Shown: one piece after another, positions 52,330 to 63,725 of the stretch | Position numbering within the stretch: position 1 is the first letter of the stretch | Layout of the letters: each line of letters starts with the position of its first letter | Assembly (NCBI GenBank): GCA_965153455.1 | Contig: OZ234501.1 | Location: 10,168,001-10,232,000 of the forward strand | DNA length: 64,000 bases | Direction: 5' to 3' | Source of the DNA: Sphagnum compactum | Taxonomy: Eukaryota > Bryophyta > Sphagnopsida > Sphagnales | Program-made: the position numbers and the translations under genes | The notes under the pieces: generated by a model | Database searches by the model: none | Told to the model about the DNA's origin: nothing | What the model saw: only the letters and a program-made list of their open reading frames with translations

Positions 52330-53940
52330 TTTTGTGTGCAAAGCCTTCAACCTAATTTTCATGTGCAAAGCTAGCCAACTTGTTTTTGGCTTTTGGGGTG
52401 CCAGGGAATTAGTGATTTTTTTGCGGGGTATTTTCAATGGTGTGTCATTGGCACTCTTTAGCTTATGTTCTCAAACATGACTCGCAATTAGGATTCACAT
52501 GAAGCAATGTCACATTTTTTCCTTTGTATATTTTGGTCCCTCATTTGGTTGAAGAAATCATGTTTGCTAACATCGCAATGATGTCACAAGAACAAAACCT
52601 TACACAATTCGAACCATACTTTTCAACCTATCAAAGTTATGGTGAAAGTTACCCATCAATCTATCTTTCCTCACTATTTCTGTCATTCATTGTAACATCA
52701 TTCCTTGTAATGTCACTACATTGTTACAAAACGTGGGTGGAGTTCACTAGTCCCAGTTCACTAAACCAATGAATTCTCTACTTCTTCACTAGTCTTGGTT
52801 CACCACAATCAATGAATTCACTCAAAATCCAGTGAAATCACTTGACGTACAAGGACACCTTTTGTTATAGTGCTATCACGATGATGCTTTACGAAGGAAA
52901 AAGGATTACTAATAAAAAGAATTCTTAAACAAAATGTATAACAATTGGTTATAACACATTCAATTATATGAAAGGTGGGCTACAAATCATATTAAAAATA
53001 AAATTTTCAAAATGGAAATTCATCCACGGAGAATGTTACTTATATGAGATGTGTGCGAAGGTTATTATTGTGTGATTTTTTTTGTGTGATAAGGATGTTC
53101 ATGGTTTAAGTGTATTTGTGCAACCAAAGTGGAAACTCAACCAAAGAGAATGCTACTAATATGAAATGTGTGAGGGGTATTACATGACACAATGAAAATT
53201 AATATTATACAAGTGCAAACTTACACAAGAAGGTGTGATGAAAATGTGGTTCCAAACTTGAAAAACAAGTGGTTTGAAAATATAATATCTTGATATTCAT
53301 GATGTGTTTTTTTACACATGAATTCAAAACTCAATTAAATCTTTTGTCAATAATATTTGTGTAGTGAAGTCTTTTACATTCGACTTATAAAGTGAACAAT
53401 GTGCATTCCTAAATATGTCACCATGACAATCAAAAGAAACATATATGACTTAGCTAGGATCTCATAGGGGGTTGAACCCGTGTGGATTTGATAATTCTCC
53501 TCAACTTGAATGGAAAAAATATCAACTCAAAACAAGCCACCTTAGAATTTAAATAACTTCCAAATTTTGTTATTATAAAATCTATTATGATGGAACAAAT
53601 TTATTACAATATCATTTTTGTTATCCCCAATGTGACAACTTGCAAAAACCCAATCATTCCACCCAACCCAATCAGAAACAAGTAATAATAATAACAAAAT
53701 GTGGTAAGTGCATAATGAATTCATTGGAATAGAAGTCAATGTTGAGTTGTTAGATTCCCAACCCAAAGTGCCCAAATTAGAACATACACAAATATTCCAA
53801 AATTTGAAAAAAAAAAACCATACATCCACATTCACAAATGTTGGTACAAAACCAACAATCCCCTTACATACTATGATAGTCATACGACTAACCACCTATT
53901 GTTTTTCATAAGGCAATTTCTCCTTCTCCCATTCTTAGAT
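52330..53940. other. AT-rich intergenic DNA
   Basis: No gene recognised between the RPS3 upstream region and the hAT relic. The minus-strand frame 53542-53895 is open but of low complexity. Confidence 0.4.
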
Positions 53941-53944
53941 TATT

Positions 53945-55975
53945 GTGTAAAATGAGAAAGTTTTGAGCTTGTAAAATTCATGAGCATGCATTCTAACCAC
54001 CAAGTCCAAATGAATTGTCAAATGGTTACAAGGTCAAATTTCATGAAGTTGATTGTGGAGAAAGCTCTTTCCATCTTCCACACTACCTCAAACCACAACA
54101 TTGGCCAACTCCACAAACTTGAAATATTTTGATAACTTTTGACACATAATGGCATTAAAAGCCAAGTGTTTGCACAATTTTGTTGTGGGGTTAAAGTCAA
54201 GTGGTAGATGTAAGGCACCATAAGAATTAATTTTCATGGTTATGAAAAAAACAAAAACTTGTTAGTCAAATTATGTTGGATCCAACAACCAAGGGACTAC
54301 GTGTAAATATTGCCTTGGGGTGGTAAATTTTAGCTTTTAAAACTACCAAATATTTAGGAAATGTCACTTCTACATTGGGTGCCTCTCAAAATGGGGATGA
54401 GTTATCCCATTTGCATTCATCAAGTCATGAGTAAGGAAATGTTTTTCAAATTCTTTTATGAACCCCTCCACTACACATGTACATTGGTCCTTCACAAATT
54501 GGACAACAATTTCCCAATCATCCTTAGTCACCATAAACATATGTTTAGTATTAAGACCTGTCTTGTGCAACATTAAAAAATGGCCATTGAATTGGAATGC
54601 AACATATTCACCCTAATTTTCTAGCTCCAAATATCACACACCATGTGGGAAGCATCACACCTATTAGTCACCAAGTCATTGAACATCTAAAACTAAGGGT
54701 GACCATAATTCTTTAGTGGGTCCACATACATTATATATAAATTAGCAATAATGACAACAATAGAGGTCATGCAAGATTGCATACAAAGGTATATCTACCC
54801 TAGCCAACTTGGACAAACTTTGCATTGCCTTTAACATGGGCAACACATAAGTCAATCCCACATAAGTGTTGCAATCACACAACAATTTATAATTGTTCAA
54901 GTTGTAATTACATTCTCAACAAGGTCATCACCCATCATCACCACAAGACTCTTATACTCGGCCAAAACACACTTGGTAGGTGCAACCATGAAAATCCATT
55001 GAATTTTGATATTGCAAAGGATCTTCAAACCTTTTGTTTGTAAGAATTTTACCACTTCCCATGCTCCATGTGCTTGTTAAGAGAATGAGAAAAGTAGACA
55101 TACATGGACTATAATAAGACCTCAATTTTCCCAACAAACGATAGGCTTAAGATTGTTTACACGGCCAAGTTGCACCTATGTGCCATGTAGTGGATGCTAG
55201 TGACAAATGGGGCATGTTTTTTGTGAGTTGCATTATCACCCTTGTTTTCAAACCTTGAAATACAATCACACCATTTGTATGAATGCAAACCAACTTGGAT
55301 GTCAAGTCCCCATTAAATAATCCCCCAAAAGTGTGGATAGAATTCACCAACATGGTAATGAGGTTGTAACACCCACCTCCTTTAGTGACCCTTTGCAAAT
55401 TCAAGAATAAGGGCACCTTCCTCCAATTTTCAACCACATAACCATGGATTGAAATCTAGCTTTAATTATCAAAATTCATTACCTCATCACAATTGAAGGA
55501 AAAAGAATTGGCCTTTGAACTACATACTTGATCATTTCCAAGATCACATTATGCATACAATCTACCATTCCCCACTCATTGGAATCACTCCAATGCATCT
55601 TTGGCACCTTCTCAACTTTCAAAATGCAAAAACAATTCCATGTAATTATAGTTTGTTATTGCATACCCTATTTTAATAATGAAACACAACAACAAATTGG
55701 GGAAACATTTTATTCCTATAAACCCCCTCTATATTCAACTTTTGGTCAATTACGTAATCATGCCATGTGGTGTTATAGATCCTCTTTTTTTTGGATGTTG
55801 ATTATCATAGTTAATGTAAAATCACCTATTTTTATCCAAAATTGGGTTGTTTACATTTATTCTCCCAATGTGTTTATGGAGCCCATCCAACTTGGGCACC
55901 AAAAGCTTATCCTTGCACTTGACTTATGTGCAGATCTTACACCAACATGGTGCATTTGGCCATCTTCCCCTAATT
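53945..55975 (-). mobile_element. Decayed, nearly full-length hAT transposase
   Basis: Read from 55975 downward on the minus strand, blocks of a hAT transposase of the DUF4371/zinc-finger-862-like type appear in order. A basic KCKDKLLVPKLDGLHKH box lies near 55910. FNCDEVMNFDNQSLISIHGY is near 55470, matching the S-C-D-E-V-x-x-x-D-N-Q-S catalytic region. VENWRKVPLFLNLQRV is at 55437 down, then KLVCIHTNGVIVFQGLKT near 55280. A SYYSPCMSTF segment lies near 55100. The C-terminal dimerisation box, read partly as GSVEDGKSF and partly as ERAFSTINFMKFDL, is near 54070. HLDLVVRMHAHEFYKLKTF then runs to about 53950. Many stops and several frame changes show it is inactive. The catalytic Asp of the second block appears replaced in LVCIHTNG. 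Family assignment is by remembered pattern. Confidence 0.72.
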
Positions 55976-55979
55976 AGTT

Positions 55980-57300
55980 TTGCCTTGAGGAATTCGGCCA
56001 CCTGGGTATGTTGGAAATTCCTTTGGATTTGTCATGAAGCCTTCCTCTTTTTAGAAAAACGTGCAATACACATCACAAACCCATATTTATTATATTCAAA
56101 GCTTGAAATAATTTTATTTGAACTAAGGTTAAATTTAAAAAGAATACACAAAATGAACACACATATGCAAAGTGCATATAGTTATATGTTTGTAAAACCT
56201 AATTCCAAGGCTAGAGTCACACCCAAAGTCTAGAAAAGAAAAGGCAAAATTTGAAATTTGTGGGGTTCTTCAGAGGTGCCATGGTATTCAGCAAATGTTT
56301 ACTATGCCTTGTATTGCAGACTCACACCTGCAATTTGCAACTTCAACATGAAGACAATAATTGAGAAATGGAAATCATGAAAGGAAGGTAGAGATGTTTC
56401 ACACCTTATTGTGATTGAACTAGCGTGAATCCATAGAAAGATTCCAAACTCCACTCCAATAGAGTGACAAATTTTTTGTGAAAGAGATGTTGTAGGAAGC
56501 TCCAGAGTTCATGGGAAGATGCAAGTTTGCATGAATATGTTGTTCATGGGAAGCTTGACAATGGGGAAATCACACATGGTTAGGGGAATCTTAGGTTGAC
56601 GAAGCGCTTGAGAGAGGTTTGCTAATAATTGGTTTAGACATATTGTCAGCATATTTGAATAGTAGTCGTTAGTGCATTTAGAATCAAGGTGATAGATACA
56701 TCATGTGACATAATTTTGAACATTTTAACAATCCGTGATGTGTAATTTTGTAACGACCATGTTGCTCGATGCAAGTTAATGCTTCTCAACCTTCATGCAT
56801 AGCTAAGATATGTTAAGAGGTTCATTCATTGCAAGGTAACATGTGAGGAGTTGTGTTAGTAGTGTAGGTTCGACCGATTATACACATGTCTCTTATAAAG
56901 CCATAATGGGTGTCTACGTAGACCATTTGAATTTTGTGCCATTAAAGAGTGTGCATGGAAGTTTTGTGTAAGTAGTGTGTTTTCAATGAATGTTGATCCA
57001 AACGCACAAGTGTAAAACATAACATATAGAATCTGAAAATTTTCTTACCAATTCTATGTAGGGAAAAACCAGGTTTTTTTTTTTCATGGAAAAATTTAGT
57101 GACTTGGCTAAAAATAATTTCAAAATGGCTAAAAGTTAGGTGTTTTTTTTGGTTTTCTCGTAGCCAAATTTCTACAATTAAAAACCAAAAAAAAAGAACC
57201 TGCCAGATTTACCCTATTGGGTTCTAGTATTGTAGCCAAAAATGTGAAGGAATCTTAAACTTTTTTTACTTTCATATCCTGTTTATATAGCCAAATTTGG
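55980..57300. other. Intergenic DNA, AT-rich
   Basis: No gene recognised. The upstream end and any terminal repeat of the hAT element should lie here, but I could not identify it by eye. A stretch at 57100-57300 rich in GCCAAATTTGGCTA-like phrases resembles sequence near 23000-23060 and may be a dispersed repeat. Confidence 0.4.
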
Positions 57301-57436
57301 CTAAACTTTATTATTGATGATGATGGTCACTAGTTCAGCTACATCACAAATATGGAAAAAAACATAATCCCTTCCAAAAAAACCCATCATGAGAGAAACA
57401 GAGAGTCTCTATTTCTGGAAAAAAATACACAGGGAG

Positions 57437-57437
57437 G

Positions 57438-57469
<32 letters not shown>

Positions 57470-57512
57470 ATCAAACCCTAACCCTAATGTTAGGACCAAA
57501 CCCTAACCCTAA
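57437..57512 (+). promoter_or_regulatory. GA tract and duplicated telo-box upstream of NOP10
   Basis: A GAGA run at 57437-57461 is followed by two copies of CAAACCCTAACCCTAATG (telo-boxes 57473-57487 and 57498-57512), about 210-245 bp before the NOP10 start codon. The arrangement matches telo-box control of plant translation and ribosome-biogenesis genes; its function here is inferred. Confidence 0.65.
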
Positions 57513-57718
57513 TGCAAGCCCTGAAGAAACGCAAAGCGCACTGGATTGCTGCTGCTGCTGCTGCAGTCCAATGCGCAGTGATTTTGCCATCCCTTTGCCT
57601 TGCTTTCTGTTGTTGCAGAGGTGATTTTTGTGTGTCTCCTTGTTTGCTTGCGTGCGTGTTTTGTGCTCTTGGATCGGCAAGGAGACGGAGAGTGGTGGTA
57701 GTTATATTATCAGCAGCC

Positions 57719-58434
57719 ATGTATCTTATGTACTACGTGAACGAGAATGGCGACAAGGTCTATACCTTGAAGGTGAGTGTGCTCTTCTCTTTGTTGCCAT
57801 GTCCTTTTCTTCTTCTTCTTCTTCTTCTTCTTCCTATTCTTCTTCTTGTTTTGTTATTGCCGCTTCTTCTCATGCTTTTGGTTTCCCTGTAGCTGTACGA
57901 AGGTAGAGTTGTGCAATATTGAGCTCTTTTTTCTTTCTTCGTCTTCTTCTGTTGCAACCTACTGTGAAGATCTCTTTTGTTTTACTACTTGATTTTGAAA
58001 GTTTTATGTTGCTGTTTCTAGTTTCATTTTTGTTTTTATTTTTATTTTTCGGGATGGATTCTTTTGATTCTGATTCAAATTTTGATTCATCTGCTGCAGA
58101 AAGAGACACCAGAGGAGAGACCAACAGTATCAGCACATCCTGGTAAGTCCCCAGATACCCTCTTTTGAATTGAATTGATATCTGGCAGAGTAGCTGCTGC
58201 CATAGTAGTTTGGTTGTTGTGTTGTGAAAAAAAATTGTATCGCATATTTTTTTGCAGTACCCCATACAAAGTTCACTCACCTCTCAATTTCAATCCATCC
58301 TCTTTGAACCCAAATTGTGGGTGGTTTGTTTTGCAGCCAGGTTTTCTCCTGATGACAAGTTCTCAAAGCACCGCATAATTTGCAAGAAACGGTTCGGAAT
58401 GCTGCCAACTCAAGCACCTCCGCACACATACTAG
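57719..58434 (+). CDS. NOP10: H/ACA ribonucleoprotein subunit NOP10
   Basis: Three exons, 57719-57772, 58100-58142 and 58337-58434, join in phase to exactly 64 residues, the usual NOP10 length. The N-terminal zinc-ribbon-like half reads [18 protein letters not shown]. The linker contains [18 protein letters not shown], and the C-terminal helix [13 protein letters not shown] is diagnostic. NOP10 bridges the pseudouridine synthase Cbf5/dyskerin and NHP2 in H/ACA snoRNPs, which modify rRNA in the nucleolus, and in telomerase RNP in some eukaryotes. As in other eukaryotic NOP10 proteins, the archaeal zinc cysteines are absent. All key positions I can recall are intact. Confidence 0.96.
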
Positions 58435-58800
58435 TGCTCACCGCAAGTGTAAGTTATTCAGTGCAATGCATGCTTTTTCCAGCCTTGCAAAAGAAAGTTG
58501 TGTAGTTAATGAGAGCAGGAGCAACAAGCATTTCCAATCCCTGTTGCAGGGTATTTATTGCTCTCATATATTATATGTGTAGCCCAGGTATAGGGTTTAG
58601 GGATTCACTTTGTTGAATGATTGAAATCTGCAAACAATTTGCTAAGGCAACATCATGACTGAGTTTTCTTCTTCTTCCTGTTGGTTCCAGAAATGCAACA
58701 GAAGCTCAGTAGTACAGTTGGGTTGTGTAATGTGTTTCCCCAAAATTGTGGGCAGACCGTTGTATATATACTTATCTACACCCCCCACTGCCATCACCAG

Positions 58801-59230
58801 GAGCTGATGAAGTCAGTGGGGGAGACATGGTAAGCTTGTAACTGCTATTCAGGATGAAGGTGAAAAAAGGGTTTAGGGTTTGGGGTTCAGGGTTCTGACA
58901 CTTTGTGAACAACAGCACTCATGAGGTTTATGACCAGACTCGTTATCGTGTTGCTGTGGAGTTTTTTCCTCTGCAATCTCATAGATATGCTTGCAAAAGT
59001 TTGTGGGGGATGCAGGGCTCAAACTTTCCTGTTGCTGCTTTCTGTGACACCATCATGGAGAGTCTGCGTACCATATATGTATATATCATCAGTTGAGGTT
59101 CTGTGGGTGGTTGTGCTGTGAAACCAATTTTGGTTTTTATGCTGTTGCAGGTGTGTTGTCAGTGAGTCAACAACTCAGCAGGAGCATAGCAACACCAAGG
59201 GTGACCAGCAGCAGCATGGCAATGGTTTTT
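58801..59230 (+). other. Orphan exon-like pieces of an unknown gene
   Basis: A block after CATCACCAG at about 58800 reads ELMKSVGET to a GTAAGC donor. Its phase joins correctly to a block after AACAACAG at about 58915 that reads HEVYDQTRYRVAVEFFPLQ. A third candidate block after TTGCAG at about 59151 ends near 59238. I do not recognise the protein. No first exon was found downstream of NOP10, so this is either a small gene, an alternative NOP10 3' region or a fragment. Confidence 0.3.
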
Positions 59231-59339
59231 CCCCTTAATGCAAATGAGTGCTTCTTGCCAAGAACACACTGCTTCTGGAAATGTTTACAGAAGTGTGCCC
59301 GTAAGAGATGGAAAGAAAGGGACTTTGGTGGGGCATGAG

Positions 59340-60990
59340 CCATAGAGTAGAAGAAGTATGACTCAAGGGTATGAGTTTGCGTAATGCAACTGAGGGTATA
59401 ATGCTTATTGGAAGTTTTTGCATCATCCAGCAGATACTACATGATCTGGGAACTTGAATATGTGTTTGAAGGTGCCTACCTCACTGCGAGTTGCGGAACT
59501 TTTGAATGTGTATTTTCATAGTTGCCTGCAATCACTGTGAGTTGTGGAAGCTTTGAATGTGTGTTTTCAGATTTTTGCCTGCTGCATCAGTGTGAGGTTT
59601 TTTCTTGGATTTTTTCTAGATAAAGAAGTACCTGAATTATATTCACCTAATGTGGTCTCATGAGCTTTTTAAATTGTGTTGTTCCTCGTCTCACATTCCA
59701 GGAGAGAGGATGCCCAGGAATGTTGCCACATTCAAAACTCTTCATTGTTTATGATATGCAATTTGTTTGGATACCAGATTCTTAGATGGGATTTGATTCC
59801 GCACCTGAGGTTCTTCTGAGAGAATGTCCAAATCATGATGGAATCAACTACTTGGTGCTTTTGTTGTTAAAACATTCATTCCCTTATCAGCCGAATGTTG
59901 TTGACACTTTTGAAAGCTGAAAATTGTTGGGTTAAAATTTTGTTAAACTGTGATGTCAGATGCATAAATAAATAGAAGTTTTGTTTTGGTTGGCTCTATT
60001 GCATATGGACGAAAGGGACTTTTTGCATCGGTGTGGAATGCTGACTTTTGAGTGTAAAGATTTGACTTGGATATGGAATCAATTTCATTTCCCAGTAGTA
60101 AAGACATGGGTGTTTTTGTTTTCCTTTTGTAATTTGCTGTCCATTGTCGGAGAGAAGATTTTCACGAATCTTCCATGGAATAAAGAAAAACCTTAATGTT
60201 TCAAAATCCATCGTCCTTCCTTTTCTTTGTATCTTTATCATCTGGCTTGTTTTTCTTTCTTCTCATTCACCATTTCTTTTACATTTGATTCTGAGCAAGA
60301 TCCAACCAACTCGATCACAATAGCAAAATGCTCTCTAATCTAAACCATGATCATGGTAGGAAGAAGAAATTTGAAACATGGAAAGAAAAAATAGAAAAGA
60401 AATGGCAGATTAACCAAAAAATTCCCAGATCTGATCTTAATGCAGAAGAAGGGCTTAGTTGTATTTCAGCCATTCTGTGTTTTCTCGGTGCCTGGAAACT
60501 TGGGTGCTTGCAACCTCTTCATTCCAAGCACCTCAAAACACAGAACAGTCTCAAAGACTGGCCCTTCTCCTACACAAAATGACCTAACCTTGTCACACAT
60601 GGTTCCATCTTCTCTCATGATTCTGTTAGGACTTTGCCATAAAGTGAAGAGCCATTACACAATGAATGAGCTTGCTGGTAATGGGTTCCATCTTTTCTCA
60701 TCATTTTTTTTTGAAAGGGTTTAAGCGTTTCGTAGATAGTAGAGCTTGATTACTCAATGAGCCTACTTGTTTTTGGGTCCTCATGTTTTCTCATATGTTT
60801 GTTTTGTTTTGAACTAGCCATGAAGAGGGTGGAGCCATGACCTATAATGTAATGAGCTTGTTCTTTGCTAGTTTTCTTTAGGGCTCAATTTCCAAATCAT
60901 TGGGTGTTTTTCTAATGAACTTAAGTTTTCCAATGAAAGAGGCAACATAACACACCTACAAAAGAACCCCAACTCTTAAGGGGGAAGAAA
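59340..60990. other. Intergenic DNA
   Basis: Mixed to AT-rich sequence with only short chance ORFs. No motif, RNA gene or repeat array recognised. Confidence 0.4.
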
Positions 60991-60995
60991 TATTT

Positions 60996-61078
60996 TAGGG
61001 TTTATTTAGGGTTTAAGGTTCCATTATTTTAGGGTTTATTTAGGGTTTAAGGTTCCATTAGTTTAGGGTTTATTTTGG
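60996..61078. repeat. Direct repeat built from telomere-like units
   Basis: A 34-35-bp unit containing TTTTAGGGTTTATTTAGGGT and ending TTAAGGTTCCATTA occurs twice in a row, followed by the start of a third copy. Confidence 0.85.
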
Positions 61079-62061
61079 GACATGTTATTGAAAATTAGGT
61101 GTTAGGGAAAAGTGCGGGGTTGTGTTCCCCATGTGAGAACCGGTGTTGCTGGCCAGGTTATTGAGTTTGACCCGGTTATCAATCCGGTTATCAATAACCG
61201 ACTCGGCTGGTTGTTGATTTCTTTGCTAAATAACTGCTTACATTTGATAATTGCTTGGTAGTATTATTGCATTTTCAGAAAACTAAAATAACCTACTTGG
61301 ATGACTTAATTATTCATCCAGGTAGGTTATCAATCTTTAAACACTAATATACACTAAAAATTAAAAGACGGAAAAAAATCTTAATAATTTTAGTTTTTCA
61401 TTTTCCGAATAACTTTAGAACTGGGCTAATAACAACCGGCGAGATAACGGGTAGTTAGTTATCGACCGGTGATTTGATAACCTACCCTTATGCGTAATCG
61501 ATGATTGTCGCCCAACTTTTTTGATAACCGCCTTGACGACCGATTTCTCGAATATGGATATTTTGGTAGGCCGGCCAACACTTGTTATAACTCTCGATTA
61601 GGGCGAAGGAAAACTCAAATTGATGCGGGTATTCCGAAATGGTGGATGGGTGGGCGGGGCGGGTTTTGTTCCTATGCTAAGAACTTTTAATTGCAGTGAA
61701 GAACTTCAACTTAACACGGGTATAGTGTCACGGTTCTCAAAATCTTTGGAAAATTTCAAACACCCGCCTTTATTTGGACCCCCGAAAACAAAATTTTCCA
61801 CAAAAATTCTTCGAGCCCAAAAAAAAAAAACCCACGAGGGCTCTACAAAACTTTTCTAGCCGAAAATGATAATTTTTTTTTCTATTAATCGTTTAGGGCC
61901 CAACCGAGAGGAAACTAGGGTGGGTGTCCCAAATATGAGGCGGATTCGATCCGTAACGAATAATTAATTTAAAATTAGAGTTGACACCAGCTCGCATAGC
62001 ACCCTCGGTCAGAGAGGCACACTTACTTGGCTGCCCCATTTGTTGCGGGCTGCTCCGATGA

Positions 62062-62090
62062 TAACCCTAAACCCTAAACCCTAAACCCTT
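62062..62090. repeat. Interstitial telomeric repeat
   Basis: Three to four uninterrupted AACCCTA units (ATAACCCTAAACCCTAAACC, continuing CTAAACCC) of the Arabidopsis telomere type lie inside the window, so not at a chromosome end. Confidence 0.85.
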
Positions 62091-62296
62091 TTTTACAATG
62101 GGATTGAGTGTAAAGGTTTATTCGCCTTGCCTACCAAGGGCAAGGAAATTGTGTTTAGATTCATTATAGAGTATAATAGTAGCTTAAGGGATTTTTGTAG
62201 GCCCCTACTAGGTAATAAAAATAGGTCTTATTTTATATAAGGATTTTTTGAAGATTATATTTTTGCTGTGGTGAAATATTTGAGTTTCCATTATAT

Positions 62297-62316
62297 ATAT
62301 ATATATATATATAATT
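62297..62316. repeat. TA microsatellite and neighbouring simple repeats
   Basis: An uninterrupted TATATA run. Nearby are an ACACAACACAACACAACACA run at about 62475-62500 and an AAATAAATAAAT run at about 63030-63060. Confidence 0.85.
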
Positions 62317-62703
62317 TTTTAAAGAAAATTAACTAAATTAAATTAAATTAAATTATTTTTTGGCTTTTCAATACGTTTTATGAAAATGGCAAGGCCGCAA
62401 GTGTGATACACCCCTTGTTACATAAGTAAATATATCGACCTTTGACAAGACATTCATGCAAACAAGGAAGACAACACCACACAACACAACACAACACAAT
62501 TACAACACAACACTCCAAACAAAAGTTGTAACTAATTTACTTACAAACACATCAAAAGCACGCACGAGAAAGCACGAATGAATAATAATAGCTTCTAAAG
62601 ATTTGCAAAACCAAAAAAATTGAATTTTTTTTCTAAGGATGGGGGTTGAGTGTGGCTAAAATGTGACCTTCTTTAAACCCTAAATTTACCCTAAAAAAAT
62701 TTG

Positions 62704-62769
62704 CATTCTCTACTACACAAAGGGCTTTAGATTCCTTATACAAATCTAAAGCCCTTTGTGTAGAGAATG
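62704..62769. repeat. Strong 27-bp hairpin
   Basis: The left arm 62704-62733 and right arm 62743-62769 are complementary over 27 bp, with only a 3-nt bulge (an extra CTA in the left arm) and a 9-nt loop. The arms contain CACAAAGGGCTTTAGATT. The surroundings are AT-rich and gene-free. It is compatible with a short MITE remnant or a small RNA precursor. Confidence 0.85.
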
Positions 62770-63471
62770 TTTGTCAATAGATTTACTTACTATTATTAAA
62801 TCAAAATCACCTCCAAATAGTCCCCACATTAGGAATTGTGTGATAAGTGGGATATATATACTTTCTCTTATCAACTTTTTTAATTAAAAAAAATTATTAT
62901 TATTATTAATTTTAATGGTGTGGGGGTAGGGGAGGGTTTACCCAATAATGGGTGTCAAGTGAAAAGGCTCTTCATTTATGATTTTTTGGAAAAGTGATAT
63001 TTTCTTTCATTTCACTTCAATATATGTATACATAAATAAATAAATAAATAAATAAATAGTAATTGTAATTGAAATTGTAAGGGGAGTTTAGAAATTATAA
63101 TAAAAAATTAATTAATTAAAATAAATTATAACACTATTCTTAAATTTTTTTAAAAAAAATGGTACCTATCTAATAACATCCTTTTCAAATTTGCAATGTC
63201 CGGGGCCTCACGAGGGGCACTTTTTGCGAAAAAAATGATAATACGACGTTTCAAAAAGCCAATCAAGTCGGGATTGGCACAAAAACATGACATGGAAATC
63301 TTGTATGTTCAACAAACGGTTTAAAAAATTCCACATTAATTTGTTTGGGCCGAGAGGGGGGTGGGGGGGGCTAAAGTCAGCCTGAATTGGGTGCTGCCGG
63401 ACATTTTGATCATAAGTCGGATCAACACCTATTCAGCACACACCTTTACAGAATCAAATACACAAAACCCC

Positions 63472-63725
63472 AAGTTTAGGTAAGTCGAGCGGAATGAAGT
63501 AAGGTCGGGTATGATTTGTATTGACGTGGATGGGCCAAGTTTAGTTAAGTCGAGCGGAATGAAGTAAGGTTGGGTATGATTCGTATATCGACGAGAATGG
63601 GCCGAGTTTAGGTAAGTCGAGCGGAATGAAATAAGTTTGGGTATGATTTGTATCACCGAGAAGGGGCCGAGTTTAGTTAAATTGAGCGGAATGAAGTAAA
63701 ATTGGGTATGATTGTATCCACGAGA
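63472..63725. repeat. Tandem repeat, 65-67-bp unit, four copies
   Basis: Units start at about 63472, 63537, 63604 and 63669, each opening with (A/G)AGTTTAG(G/T)TAAGTCGAGCGG or a close variant. A GAATGAAGTAAGGT(C/T)GGGTATGAT middle and a CGA(C/G)GAGAA-type end follow. The last copy is the most diverged. A GAGAGAGA run follows directly. Confidence 0.88.

Noticed and set aside
61505-61859. Two + strand ORFs in the 61.5-61.9 kb segment
   Set aside because: No recognisable motif and no splice support; the composition shift there is not enough for a gene call.
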